Assembly: GCA_025359585.1 (NCBI GenBank)
Contig: JANYFX010000245.1
Span: 1-19,020, forward strand
Length of the DNA stretch: 19,020 nt
Source: Rhizobacter sp.
GTDB lineage: Bacteria; Pseudomonadota; Gammaproteobacteria; Burkholderiales; Burkholderiaceae_C
Reading direction: 5' to 3'
Shown here: positions 11,654 to 19,020 of the stretch, piece by piece
Numbering within the stretch: position 1 is the first letter of the stretch
How the letters are laid out: each line of letters opens with the position of its first letter
Notes under the pieces: model-generated
What the model was told of the DNA's origin: nothing
The model's database searches: none
Seen by the model: only the letters and a program-made list of their open reading frames with translations
Position numbers and translations under genes: made by a program

Positions 11654-13470
11654 GCCCCCTCCAGGTGGAATTGGTTGCGCACGATGGCCTTGAATCGTTT
11701 GACCACCGCGAGAGCGTCCTTCAGAAGGTCGCGCTCGAGGCTGCTCAGCTTGTCGCTGCGCACGCCGCCGCCGACCGCGCCAGCGGTGTCGAGTTCGGCG
11801 AGGCCGGCTTTGAGCTTCAGCCCCATCAGGAAGTAGAGACTTTCTGCAAGATCGGTGGCGAAGTCGGACGACAAGCGCCCTGCGGCCACCAGCGCGTCGA
11901 TGCGCGCTTGCGTACCGGCCGCCTGCACGTGCTCGCTCAGCGCGAGGCTGCGCACGCCATGCACGATCGGGAAGATGCCGCACTTCTTCAGGTCGAGCGT
12001 CTGCTTGTCCTGCTCGCCGATCAGCGGCAACCGGTTCCACCAGCCGCCAGCTTCTTCGGGGAACGAGTCGATCGCTGTGGCAAAGCGGCCGAGCAGCGCA
12101 TCGTCGCCCGCGATGAGCCGGTCCACTTCGGCCCGGACCTCGCGCAACAGCGACGCATCGCCAGCGACCGCGTGCGCGTCGATGAAGATGGCCAGCGCCA
12201 TCAATCCTTGCGGATCGGGTCGGAGCAGCCAGTTGCGCACGGTGCTCGCGAAGTCACTCGCGCTGCGCCGCCATGCCGGATTGCTGACCATGATCCCGCC
12301 CGGGCAGTCTGGGTAGCCGAAGTCGCGCAGTGCCGACGAGAAGCGTCGGCATGCTTCGGCAATGTCGGCCTCGCTCGTTTTCACGTCGTCACGCAGGATC
12401 AGGCCATTGTCCTGGTCTGTCTTCAGCAACTGCTCGCCGCGTCCTTCGCTGCCCATGACGAACAGGCAGCTGTCGGCCAGCAGGCCGGGCGGCGCGACCA
12501 GCTGCCAGGTGCGTTCGAAGAGTTTGGCGTTCAGTGCCTGCACCAGCTTGCCGATCTGACCGACTTTGGTGCCGCCGCGGTACAGCAGCGCGACAAAGCG
12601 CGCGATCTTCGCGGCCTGCTCGCCGAGCGCGTCCAGGTCTTGCGCCTGCACGATCTGAACCGTGATCAGGTAAGAATGGTTCGACAGAAAGCTCAACAGG
12701 TCGAGCTGTTCGAGCAGCCCGGCGATCCGGTCGCCTTCGGCGACGACCAGCCGATGCACCTGGTGCTGGATCATCAGCGCGAGCGCGTCGAACAAGGGTG
12801 CGTCGGGCGAGATCGAGACAAGCTTGAAGGTCGCCAGCTCGCGCACCGCCAATGCGTCCAGCGGTCGGCCGTCGAGCACGGCGCGCTGCAGCCCGGTGTT
12901 GGTGAAGATGCCCAGCCGCGGACCGTCTCGCACCAGCACACTGCTCGTGCGTTGGGCCTGCATCAGCGTGGCAACAGTGATGATGTCGGTACCGCCATCG
13001 ACGACATGCGCCGGCCGAAGAAACGCCTCCGTCACGCGCGATGTCGTCAGGGCATGCATCTCGCGCTCGCTGTGGCGCTGGGCCAGAGCGCCGAGCTTGT
13101 GCGAGAGGTCTGAGAACAGCAGCGCGCCGAACGTGGCGTTGCGCGAGATCAGCGCGTTGACCGTGTCCTTCGCGAGCTCGTAGGCCAGCACCTCCTCGGC
13201 CGCGACAAAGCGGCTGCTTGCGCGGCCTGCGACGAGTGAGCGACCGTCGAAGCAATCATGGGGCCCGTAGGTCGCGACGATCTCGCCCGCGTCGAATTGC
13301 GAGACGTGGCCCTTGATGACGATGAACAGGTGCGAAGGTTCGATACCGGGATCGAGAATCGTCTCGCCTTCGCGGAAGTAGGCGATGTCGACGGCGTCGC
13401 GAACCAGCCGCTGTTCGTCGGCATCGAGGCCATCGAACGGCGACGACGAGAAGTCGAATGCGTTGGGCAT
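11650..13470 (-). CDS. cNMP-binding/CBS/DUF294 nucleotidyltransferase-like signalling protein
   Basis: The 606-aa multidomain cytoplasmic protein has a cyclic-nucleotide-binding-like domain at about 10-125, a CBS pair at about 150-275, a DUF294 nucleotidyltransferase domain at about 285-420 with VMGSEGRGEQLLKTDQDNGL at 338-356 (G340-S341 and the D352/D354 metal pair, as in GlnD), and a DUF294 C-terminal helical domain at about 440-600. In the cNMP domain the phosphate cassette reads FDGRSLVAGRASSRFVA: the usual Glu is not in place, so cAMP binding is doubtful. CBS domains commonly sense adenine nucleotides. It overlaps the exonuclease gene by ATGA and is divergent from acs across 156 nt. The arrangement implies a role in controlling acetate metabolism; the modified target is unknown. 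Confidence 0.9.
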   Translation of the reverse strand: MPNAFDFSSSPFDGLDADEQRLVRDAVDIAYFREGETILDPGIEPSHLFIVIKGHVSQFDAGEIVATYGPHDCFDGRSLVAGRASSRFVAAEEVLAYELAKDTVNALISRNATFGALLFSDLSHKLGALAQRHSEREMHALTTSRVTEAFLRPAHVVDGGTDIITVATLMQAQRTSSVLVRDGPRLGIFTNTGLQRAVLDGRPLDALAVRELATFKLVSISPDAPLFDALALMIQHQVHRLVVAEGDRIAGLLEQLDLLSFLSNHSYLITVQIVQAQDLDALGEQAAKIARFVALLYRGGTKVGQIGKLVQALNAKLFERTWQLVAPPGLLADSCLFVMGSEGRGEQLLKTDQDNGLILRDDVKTSEADIAEACRRFSSALRDFGYPDCPGGIMVSNPAWRRSASDFASTVRNWLLRPDPQGLMALAIFIDAHAVAGDASLLREVRAEVDRLIAGDDALLGRFATAIDSFPEEAGGWWNRLPLIGEQDKQTLDLKKCGIFPIVHGVRSLALSEHVQAAGTQARIDALVAAGRLSSDFATDLAESLYFLMGLKLKAGLAELDTAGAVGGGVRSDKLSSLERDLLKDALAVVKRFKAIVRNQFHLEGA

Positions 13471-13532
13471 GGCGCATCATGAATCAGCTCGCGACACATG
13501 GGTGCGCGTCAGCGCCCCATCAATCACGCCAA

Positions 13533-13552
13533 AGCTTGACGCAGCGCAAGCT
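13533..13552. promoter_or_regulatory. 20-bp inverted repeat in the divergent acs / DUF294 promoter region
   Basis: AGCTTG (13533-13538) and CAAGCT (13547-13552) are perfect inverted arms separated by 8 bp. A TTGACG that could act as a -35 starts inside the left arm at 13536, but no good -10 follows at 16-18 bp. The site lies between two divergent operons with a shared metabolic theme and is a candidate operator. The binding protein is unknown. Confidence 0.4.
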
Positions 13553-13626
13553 CGCCCGCTGCGATGCGGTCACTCTGTAAGGATCGTGCATGGAACGCCA
13601 TCCACGCTACACAGATGGAGACCAGC

Positions 13627-15594
13627 ATGAACGACGTTCGATCGGATCTTTACCCGCCGCCTCAAGCGCTCAGGGACGCAGCGCACATATCGGGCATGGC
13701 GGCATACGAAAAGCTGGTAGCCGAGGCCGAGGCCGGCCCAAGCGCCTACTGGGCCCGCCTGGCGCGCGAGTTCCTCAGCTGGAAGACGCCGTTCACCCGA
13801 TCGCTCGACGACAGCAACGCACCTTTTTTCAAGTGGTTCGAAGACGGCACCTTGAACGTCTCGTACAACTGCCTGGATCGACAGGTCGAGCGCGGTCTGG
13901 GCGACAAGGTCGCCATCGTCTTTGAAGCCGACGACGGCCGCGTGACGCGCGTCACCTATCGCGAGTTGCTGGCACGCACCTGCCGCGTGGCCAATGCACT
14001 GAACGCGCGTGGCGTGAAGAAGGGCGATCGTGTCGTCATCTACATGTCGATGAGCGTCGAAGGCGTCGTCGCGATGCAGGCTTGCGCGCGCATCGGCGCG
14101 ACACATTCGGTCGTCTTCGGCGGCTTCTCTGCACACAGCCTGCGCGACCGCATCGAAGGTGCCGGTGCCGTGATGGTCATGACGGCCGACGAGCAGGTGC
14201 GCGGTGGCAAGCACTTGCCGCTGAAGGCCGTCGTCGACGAGGCCATCGCGCTCGGCGGTTGCGAGTCGGTCAAGAACGTGATCGTGTACCGGCGCACCGG
14301 AAGCAAGGTGGCCTGGGAGCCGACACGCGACCACTGGCTGCACGACGAGATGGGCGCCCAGAGCGAGCGCTGCGAACCCGAATGGGTCGGTGCGGAGCAT
14401 CCTCTGTTCCTGCTCTACACCTCGGGTTCGACCGGCAAGCCCAAGGGGGTGCAGCATTCCACCGGCGGCTTCCTGCTTCACGCAGCGCTCACCACCCTGT
14501 GGACCTTCGACCTGAAGCCCGACGATGTGTTCTGGTGCACGGCCGACATCGGCTGGGTCACAGGGCACACCTACATCGCCTACGGTCCGCTCGCCCTCGG
14601 CGCCACCGAGGTGGTCTTCGAGGGTGTCCCCACCTACCCCGACGCGGGCAGGTTCTGGAAGATGATCCAGGACCACAAGGTCAGCGTGTTCTACACCGCG
14701 CCGACAGCGATCCGCGCGCTGATCAAGGCGGCCGAGGCCGACCCGGCGGTGCACCCCGATCGTTATGACCTGTCGAGCCTGCGCATCCTGGGCTCGGTCG
14801 GCGAGCCGATCAACCCCGCAGCATGGGAGTGGTATCACAGGCACATCGGAGGCGGCCGCTGCCCTGTGGTCGATACGTTCTGGCAAACCGAAACCGGCGG
14901 CCACATGATCACGCCGTTGCCGGGCGCAACGCCCCTGGTGCCGGGCTCGTGCACGCTGCCGTTCCCGGGCATCGCGGCTGCAATCGTCGACGAGTCGGGC
15001 AACGACGTGCCCGACGGACACGGCGGTCTCCTGGTGATCAAGAAACCCTGGCCGAGCATGATCCGCACGATCTGGGGGGAACCCGATCGTTACCGATCGA
15101 GCTACTACCCTCCCGAGCTGAAGGGCTATTACCTCGCGGGCGATGGCGCGATCCGCGATGCGAAGACGGGCTATTTCACGATCACCGGCCGCGTCGACGA
15201 TGTGCTCAATGTGTCGGGCCACCGCATGGGCACGATGGAGATCGAATCCGCGCTGGTGTCGTGCACCGCACTGGTCGCCGAGGCCGCGGTGGTCGGCCGA
15301 CCCGATGAGACCACCGGCGAGGCCGTCTGCGCCTTCGTGGTGCTGAAGGGCGCGCGCCCGACCGGCGACGAAGCCAAAAGGATCGCCAACGAGCTTCGCA
15401 ACTGGGTCGCCAAGGAGATCGGCCCGATCGCGAAGCCCAAGGACATCCGCTTCGGCGACAACCTGCCGAAGACACGCAGCGGAAAGATCGTGCGAAGGCT
15501 GCTGCGCAGCATCGCCAGAGGCGAGGCGATCACGCAGGACATCTCGACGCTAGAGAACCCGGCCATCCTGGACCAACTCTCCGAAAGGAACTGA
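13627..15594 (+). CDS. acs: Acetyl-CoA synthetase (AMP-forming)
   Basis: This enzyme activates acetate with ATP and CoA to acetyl-CoA, AMP and PPi in the cytoplasm. The 655-aa length is typical. Visible are the Acs N-terminal domain (YWARLAREFLSWKTPFTRSL), the P-loop YTSGSTGKPKGV at 264-275, VDTFWQTETGGHMITPLPG around 415-433, the hinge GRVDDVLNVSGHRMGT at 521-536 and the acetylation site LPKTRSGKIVRRLLR with K620. W419 before QTETGG is the residue type that keeps the acyl pocket small in characterised Acs, which supports acetate over longer acids. ATG 13627 is chosen over 13615 because GGAGA precedes it by 5 nt. It is the first gene of a run with the DUF485, actP and thiolase genes. The Lys suggests control by reversible acetylation (family knowledge). 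Confidence 0.95.
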   Translation: MNDVRSDLYPPPQALRDAAHISGMAAYEKLVAEAEAGPSAYWARLAREFLSWKTPFTRSLDDSNAPFFKWFEDGTLNVSYNCLDRQVERGLGDKVAIVFEADDGRVTRVTYRELLARTCRVANALNARGVKKGDRVVIYMSMSVEGVVAMQACARIGATHSVVFGGFSAHSLRDRIEGAGAVMVMTADEQVRGGKHLPLKAVVDEAIALGGCESVKNVIVYRRTGSKVAWEPTRDHWLHDEMGAQSERCEPEWVGAEHPLFLLYTSGSTGKPKGVQHSTGGFLLHAALTTLWTFDLKPDDVFWCTADIGWVTGHTYIAYGPLALGATEVVFEGVPTYPDAGRFWKMIQDHKVSVFYTAPTAIRALIKAAEADPAVHPDRYDLSSLRILGSVGEPINPAAWEWYHRHIGGGRCPVVDTFWQTETGGHMITPLPGATPLVPGSCTLPFPGIAAAIVDESGNDVPDGHGGLLVIKKPWPSMIRTIWGEPDRYRSSYYPPELKGYYLAGDGAIRDAKTGYFTITGRVDDVLNVSGHRMGTMEIESALVSCTALVAEAAVVGRPDETTGEAVCAFVVLKGARPTGDEAKRIANELRNWVAKEIGPIAKPKDIRFGDNLPKTRSGKIVRRLLRSIARGEAITQDISTLENPAILDQLSERN

Positions 15595-15595
15595 A

Positions 15596-15904
15596 ATGGA
15601 ACCCGATCTGACAACGCGCATCCTCAACGATCCGAATTACCAGAAACTGAAGGCCAAACGGTCACGGTTCGGCTGGTGGTTGACGCTGGCGATGATGGTC
15701 GTTTACTACGGCTTCATCGTGCTGGTCGCATTCGACAAGCCCTTCCTCGCGACAAGACTGGGAGAGGGCGTCACGACGATCGGCATGCCGATCGGCCTGG
15801 CCGTCATCGCCTTCACGGTTTTCATCACCGGCCTCTACGTGCGCCGCGCGAATGGCGAATACGACGCGCTGACCGAGCAGATCGCCAAGGCGGCTCTGAA
15901 ATGA
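15596..15904 (+). CDS. yjcH: DUF485 family membrane protein (YjcH-like), ActP partner
   Basis: The 102-aa protein has two membrane helices (WWLTLAMMVVYYGFIVLVAF and GLAVIAFTVFITGLYVRRAN), a polar N-terminus with the DUF485 pattern ILNDPNYQKLKAKRSRFGW and a C-terminal Glu/Lys helix. Members are encoded between acs and actP in many proteobacteria, as in E. coli yjcH, and are thought to assist the symporter; direct function is not established. The ATG is two bases after the acs stop, and the stop overlaps the actP start in ATGA, so all three are translationally coupled. Confidence 0.92.
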   Translation: MEPDLTTRILNDPNYQKLKAKRSRFGWWLTLAMMVVYYGFIVLVAFDKPFLATRLGEGVTTIGMPIGLAVIAFTVFITGLYVRRANGEYDALTEQIAKAALK

Positions 15905-17622
15905 ACGCTCGAATGCTCGCAAGATCGCTGGGCACGATCGCACTCCTCGGTGCCGGTGCCGCGGCACTGGCCGCTGGCGCAGACCTCGGCCAGGCAGAGA
16001 AGCAGCCCACCAACTGGACGGCGATCGGCATGTTCGCCGTCTTTGTCATCGGCACGCTGTTCATCACCAAATGGGCCGCGGCCAAGACCAAATCCGCAGC
16101 CGACTTCTACACCGCCGGTGGCGGTATCACAGGCTTTCAGAACGGCCTGGCCATCGCAGGCGACTACATGTCGGCCGCGTCTTTCCTCGGCATCTCTGCT
16201 GCGGTGATGGTGGGCGGCTTCGACGGCCTGATCTACTCGATCGGCTTTCTCGTCGGCTGGCCGATCGTGACCTTCCTGCTCGCCGAGCGCTTGCGCAACC
16301 TCGGCAAGTTCACCTTCGCCGACGTGGCCGCGTTTCGCTTTTCACAGACGCCGGTGCGGGTGTTCGCGGCGTCGGGCACGCTGGTCGTCGTCGCGTTCTA
16401 TCTCATCGCGCAGATGGTCGGCGCGGGGCAGTTGATCAAGCTGCTGTTTGGACTGGAGTACTGGATCGCGGTCGTCATCGTCGGTGCACTGATGATGGTC
16501 TACGTGCTGTTCGGCGGCATGACCGCCACGACCTGGGTGCAGATCATCAAGGCCTGTCTGTTGCTGGCCGGTGCGAGCTTCATGGCCTTCATGGTGCTCT
16601 ACCACTTCGGTTTCAGCCCCGAGGCGATGTTCGCCAAGGCGGTCGAGGTCAAGGCGGGCATCGCGGCGGCAGCCGGAAAGTCGCCCACCGAAGCGGCCGC
16701 CCAGGGCTTCTCCATCATGGGCCCGGGCGGATTCATCAAGGACCCGATCTCTGCGATCAGCTTCGGCATGGCGCTGATGTTCGGCACCGCCGGGTTGCCG
16801 CACATCCTGATGCGATTCTTCACCGTGCCCAACGCGAAGGAAGCGCGCAAGTCGGTGCTGTGGGCCACGACGTGGATCAGCTACTTCTACGTGCTGACGT
16901 TCATCATCGGTTTCGGTGCCATCACCTTCGTGCTGACGAACCCGCAGTTTCTCGACGCCAAGGGCGGCCTGCTCGGCGGTGGCAACATGGCGGCGATCCA
17001 CCTTGCCAACGCGGTGGGCGGCAACGTGTTCCTCGGATTCATCTCGGCCGTGGCATTTGCGACGATCCTCGCCGTCGTCGCCGGTCTGACCTTGTCCGGC
17101 GCGTCGGCGGTGTCGCACGATCTCTATTCGACGGTGATCAAGAAAGGCAAGGCCGACGGCGCCGCCGAGCTGAAGGTTTCGCGCATCACGACCGTCGGCC
17201 TGGGAATCGTGGCGGTCGTGCTCGGCATCGCCTTCGAAAAGCAGAACATCGCCTTCATGGTCAGCCTGGCATTTGCCATCGCGGCTTCGGCCAACTTTCC
17301 GGTGCTGTTGATGTCGGTGCTCTGGAAAGACTGCACGACCCGAGGTGCCGTGGTCGGTGGCTTCCTCGGGCTGGTCTCGTCGGTGCTGTTGACGTTCGTG
17401 TCACCAGCGGTCTGGGAGGTGACACTCGGCAACCCCAAGGGCTCGGCACTCTTCCCCTACGCGTCACCGGCCCTGTTCTCGATGACCATCGGCTTCGTCG
17501 GCATCTGGTTGTTCTCGATCCTCGACAAGAGCCCGAGAGCCGCGCAAGATCGTGCCGGCTTCGTGGCACAGCAGGTGCGTTCGGAAACAGGCATTGGCGC
17601 CTCCGGAGCCTCGGGGCATTGA
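15901..17622 (+). CDS. actP: Cation/acetate symporter ActP
   Basis: The 573-aa member of the sodium:solute symporter (SSS) family takes up acetate and related short acids such as glycolate with Na+ or another cation. The N-terminus is a signal-like hydrophobic stretch (MNARMLARSLGTIALLGAGA), followed by about 13 membrane helices. Family patterns include DFYTAGGGITGFQNGLAIAG, DYMSAASFLGISAAVMVGG, LVGWPIVTFLLAERLRNLG, MFGTAGLPHILMRFFTVPN and AGLTLSGASAVSHDLYSTVI. A long loop follows the LYHFGFSPEAMF segment. The gene overlaps its DUF485 partner and lies downstream of acs, so import and activation of acetate are co-expressed. The protein is complete. Confidence 0.95.
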   Translation: MNARMLARSLGTIALLGAGAAALAAGADLGQAEKQPTNWTAIGMFAVFVIGTLFITKWAAAKTKSAADFYTAGGGITGFQNGLAIAGDYMSAASFLGISAAVMVGGFDGLIYSIGFLVGWPIVTFLLAERLRNLGKFTFADVAAFRFSQTPVRVFAASGTLVVVAFYLIAQMVGAGQLIKLLFGLEYWIAVVIVGALMMVYVLFGGMTATTWVQIIKACLLLAGASFMAFMVLYHFGFSPEAMFAKAVEVKAGIAAAAGKSPTEAAAQGFSIMGPGGFIKDPISAISFGMALMFGTAGLPHILMRFFTVPNAKEARKSVLWATTWISYFYVLTFIIGFGAITFVLTNPQFLDAKGGLLGGGNMAAIHLANAVGGNVFLGFISAVAFATILAVVAGLTLSGASAVSHDLYSTVIKKGKADGAAELKVSRITTVGLGIVAVVLGIAFEKQNIAFMVSLAFAIAASANFPVLLMSVLWKDCTTRGAVVGGFLGLVSSVLLTFVSPAVWEVTLGNPKGSALFPYASPALFSMTIGFVGIWLFSILDKSPRAAQDRAGFVAQQVRSETGIGASGASGH

Positions 17623-17651
17623 TCGATCGAAGCATTCTTCAAGGAGAAACG

Positions 17652-18848
17652 ATGAACAAGCGCATGAGCAATCGAGACGTGGTGGTTCTGGGCGCGGCCC
17701 GGTCGGCGATCGGAACGTTCGGCGGGGCGCTGGCCGACATCGAGCCGGCCGAACTGGCCGGTATCGTGATGAAGGAAGCGGTCAAGCGTTCGGGCGTCGA
17801 CCCGAAGTCGATCAACTACGTGACCGTGGGCAACACGATCCCCACCGAAAGCCGCTTTCCTTACGTGGCGCGCGTAGCGGCCATCCAGGCCGGGCTGCCG
17901 ATGGAGTCGGTGGCGATGTCGGTGAATCGTCTCTGCTCCTCCGGCCTGCAAGGCATCGTCACGACCGCGCAGAACATCCTTCTGGGCGATTGCGACTACG
18001 GCGTCGGCGGCGGCGTGGAAGTGATGAGCCGCGGCGGCTACCTGTCCACGGCGATGCGCAGCGGCGCACGCATGGGCGATACCAAGCTGCTCGACATGAT
18101 GGTCGCCACGCTGACCGATCCGTTCGGGGTCGGGCACATGGGCATCACCGCCGAGAACCTGGTCACCAAGTGGGGCATCACGCGCGACGAGCAGGACGCG
18201 CTGGCGGTGGAGTCGCATCGGCGCGCCGCCATGGCGATTGCCGAAGGCCGCTTCAAATCGCAGATCGTGCCGATCGTCAAGCAGACGAAGAAGGGCGAGG
18301 TGGTCTTCGACACCGATGAGCACGTCAAGCCCAACACCACGCTCGAGACCCTGGCAAAGATGAAGCCTGCGTTCAAGAAGGACGGTTCGGTGACCGCTGG
18401 CAATGCGTCGGGGATCAACGACGGTGCGGCCTTCTTCGTTTTGGCCGATGCGGCGGTCGCGGCGGCTGCCGGCCACAAGCCGATGGCGCGGCTCGTGTCC
18501 TATGCAGTGGCCGGCGTGCCCAACGAGATCATGGGCGAAGGCCCGATCCCGGCCTCGAGGATGGCGCTGAAGAAGGCGGGCCTCACGCTCGATCAGATCG
18601 ACGTGATTGAAAGCAACGAAGCCTTCGCGGCCCAAGCCATCGCCGTGGCCCGCGCCCTCGAACTCGACATGAAGAAGGTCAACCCGAACGGCGGCGCGAT
18701 CGCACTCGGCCACCCGATCGGGTGCTCTGGCGCCTTTCTTGCCACCAAGGCGGTGTACGAACTGCATCGCACCGGCGGGAGATACGCGCTGGTGACGATG
18801 TGCATCGGTGGCGGGCAAGGCATCGCCGCGGTGTTCGAGCGCCTTTGA
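17652..18848 (+). CDS. Thiolase (acetyl-CoA C-acyltransferase)
   Basis: The 398-aa thiolase condenses two acyl-CoA molecules or cleaves beta-ketoacyl-CoA. The nucleophilic Cys is C95 in MSVNRLCSSGLQGIV; the other active-site parts are NEAFAAQAIA, the His in GGAIALGHPIGCSGA, and the second Cys in VTMCIGGGQGIAAVF. All are intact. Sequence features (VVVLGAARSAIGTFGGALAD, GITAENLVTKWGITRDEQDA) fit the BktB/AtoB-like group, so it may serve fatty-acid oxidation, acetoacetyl-CoA or polyhydroxyalkanoate metabolism; the choice cannot be made here. AAGGAGAA lies 5 nt before the ATG. The 29-nt gap from actP contains no terminator, so it is probably the last gene of the acetate operon. Confidence 0.92.
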   Translation: MNKRMSNRDVVVLGAARSAIGTFGGALADIEPAELAGIVMKEAVKRSGVDPKSINYVTVGNTIPTESRFPYVARVAAIQAGLPMESVAMSVNRLCSSGLQGIVTTAQNILLGDCDYGVGGGVEVMSRGGYLSTAMRSGARMGDTKLLDMMVATLTDPFGVGHMGITAENLVTKWGITRDEQDALAVESHRRAAMAIAEGRFKSQIVPIVKQTKKGEVVFDTDEHVKPNTTLETLAKMKPAFKKDGSVTAGNASGINDGAAFFVLADAAVAAAAGHKPMARLVSYAVAGVPNEIMGEGPIPASRMALKKAGLTLDQIDVIESNEAFAAQAIAVARALELDMKKVNPNGGAIALGHPIGCSGAFLATKAVYELHRTGGRYALVTMCIGGGQGIAAVFERL

Positions 18849-19020
18849 GCAAGAACCGGGACGAACTCTCCATCAGCCGCGACCCGCCGAACGAAGTGAA
18901 CGTCGTCATCGAGGCCTTGCCCGCGCCGACGACGCGCTGCGTATGCACCGCCTTGAAACCGGCAGTCGATGCCGCGATGCCTCTGGCAAGCCTTGTGTCA
19001 CAAGGCCATGCAAGACGTAT
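18845..19020 (+). other. Unidentified open frame at the right edge, faint inorganic-pyrophosphatase-like start
   Basis: From a TTG overlapping the thiolase stop, a frame stays open for 58 codons to the end of the window. It begins LSKNRDELSISRDPPNEVNV and continues VIEALPAP. The piece NEVNVVIE resembles the first strand of family I inorganic pyrophosphatases (DEINVIIEIP), but the following residues do not match (no PVKYEVDK). It may be gene debris or chance similarity. No Shine-Dalgarno and no family-level evidence are seen. Confidence 0.25.

Noticed and set aside
11665..13113. Plus-strand open frame of 482 codons
   Set aside because: It is the antisense shadow of the DUF294 protein gene, whose domains are unmistakable on the minus strand.
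13536..13565. A full sigma70 promoter for acs using TTGACG as the -35
   Set aside because: No hexamer better than 3 of 6 matches to TATAAT occurs at 16-18 bp, so only the inverted repeat was listed.
13570..15222. Minus-strand open frame of 550 codons opposite acs
   Set aside because: Antisense shadow of acs; composition and lack of motifs are typical of such frames.
16071..17651. In-frame upstream extension of the thiolase frame through actP
   Set aside because: The frame is open across actP by chance at high GC; the Shine-Dalgarno at 17641 and the family N-terminus fix the thiolase start at 17652.

Overview
The window is a high-GC stretch of about 19 kb, densely packed with genes on both strands. 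It looks like the chromosome of a betaproteobacterium, most likely the Burkholderiales (Rubrivivax/Leptothrix/Methylibium type). That placement is inferred from codon use, gene families and gene order, not from a marker gene. No rRNA, tRNA, CRISPR array, integrase or intact insertion sequence is visible.

Left end (1-1540): the 5' end of a CaiB/BaiF CoA-transferase gene and a VIT1/CCC1-type metal transporter gene lie on the minus strand. Divergent from them is a plus-strand gene for a conserved membrane protein of unknown function.

Mosaic zone (1551-4372): this is the most unusual part. A beta-keto-acid cleavage enzyme gene (DUF849/BKACE, minus strand) has lost its 5' end and runs into a fragment of an acyl-CoA dehydrogenase gene on the plus strand. 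Next come the 3' end of an MDR-type NADP-dependent oxidoreductase gene, a perfect 14-bp hairpin, an intact SHOCT-PspC gene (minus), a C-terminal acyl-CoA dehydrogenase fragment, and an SDR gene missing its first codons. It reads as the remains of an acyl-CoA degradation cluster joined by deletions, although an assembly chimera cannot be excluded from sequence alone.

Catabolic region (4377-10425): an APH-fold kinase-like gene overlaps a small conserved gene by an ATGA. These are followed by a minus-strand block: an ArsR regulator overlapping an AHSA1/SRPBCC gene, an EamA exporter, and a frameshifted conserved gene. The frameshifted gene shares a CATG start site with the first of two divergent enoyl-CoA hydratase/isomerase-family genes. 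The content (CoA-transferase, acyl-CoA dehydrogenase fragments, PECR-like SDR, crotonase-family enzymes, BKACE) points to degradation of carboxylic acids as CoA thioesters. The substrate cannot be named.

Acetate region (10453-18848): a small zinc-ribbon membrane protein gene is followed by a minus-strand coupled pair, a cNMP/CBS/DUF294-nucleotidyltransferase and a DEDDh exonuclease. Divergent from the pair is a plus-strand run encoding acetyl-CoA synthetase (acs), a DUF485 small subunit, the acetate symporter ActP and a thiolase. Together these take up acetate, activate it and place acetyl-CoA at the thiolase step. The right edge holds an unidentified open frame with a faint pyrophosphatase-like start.
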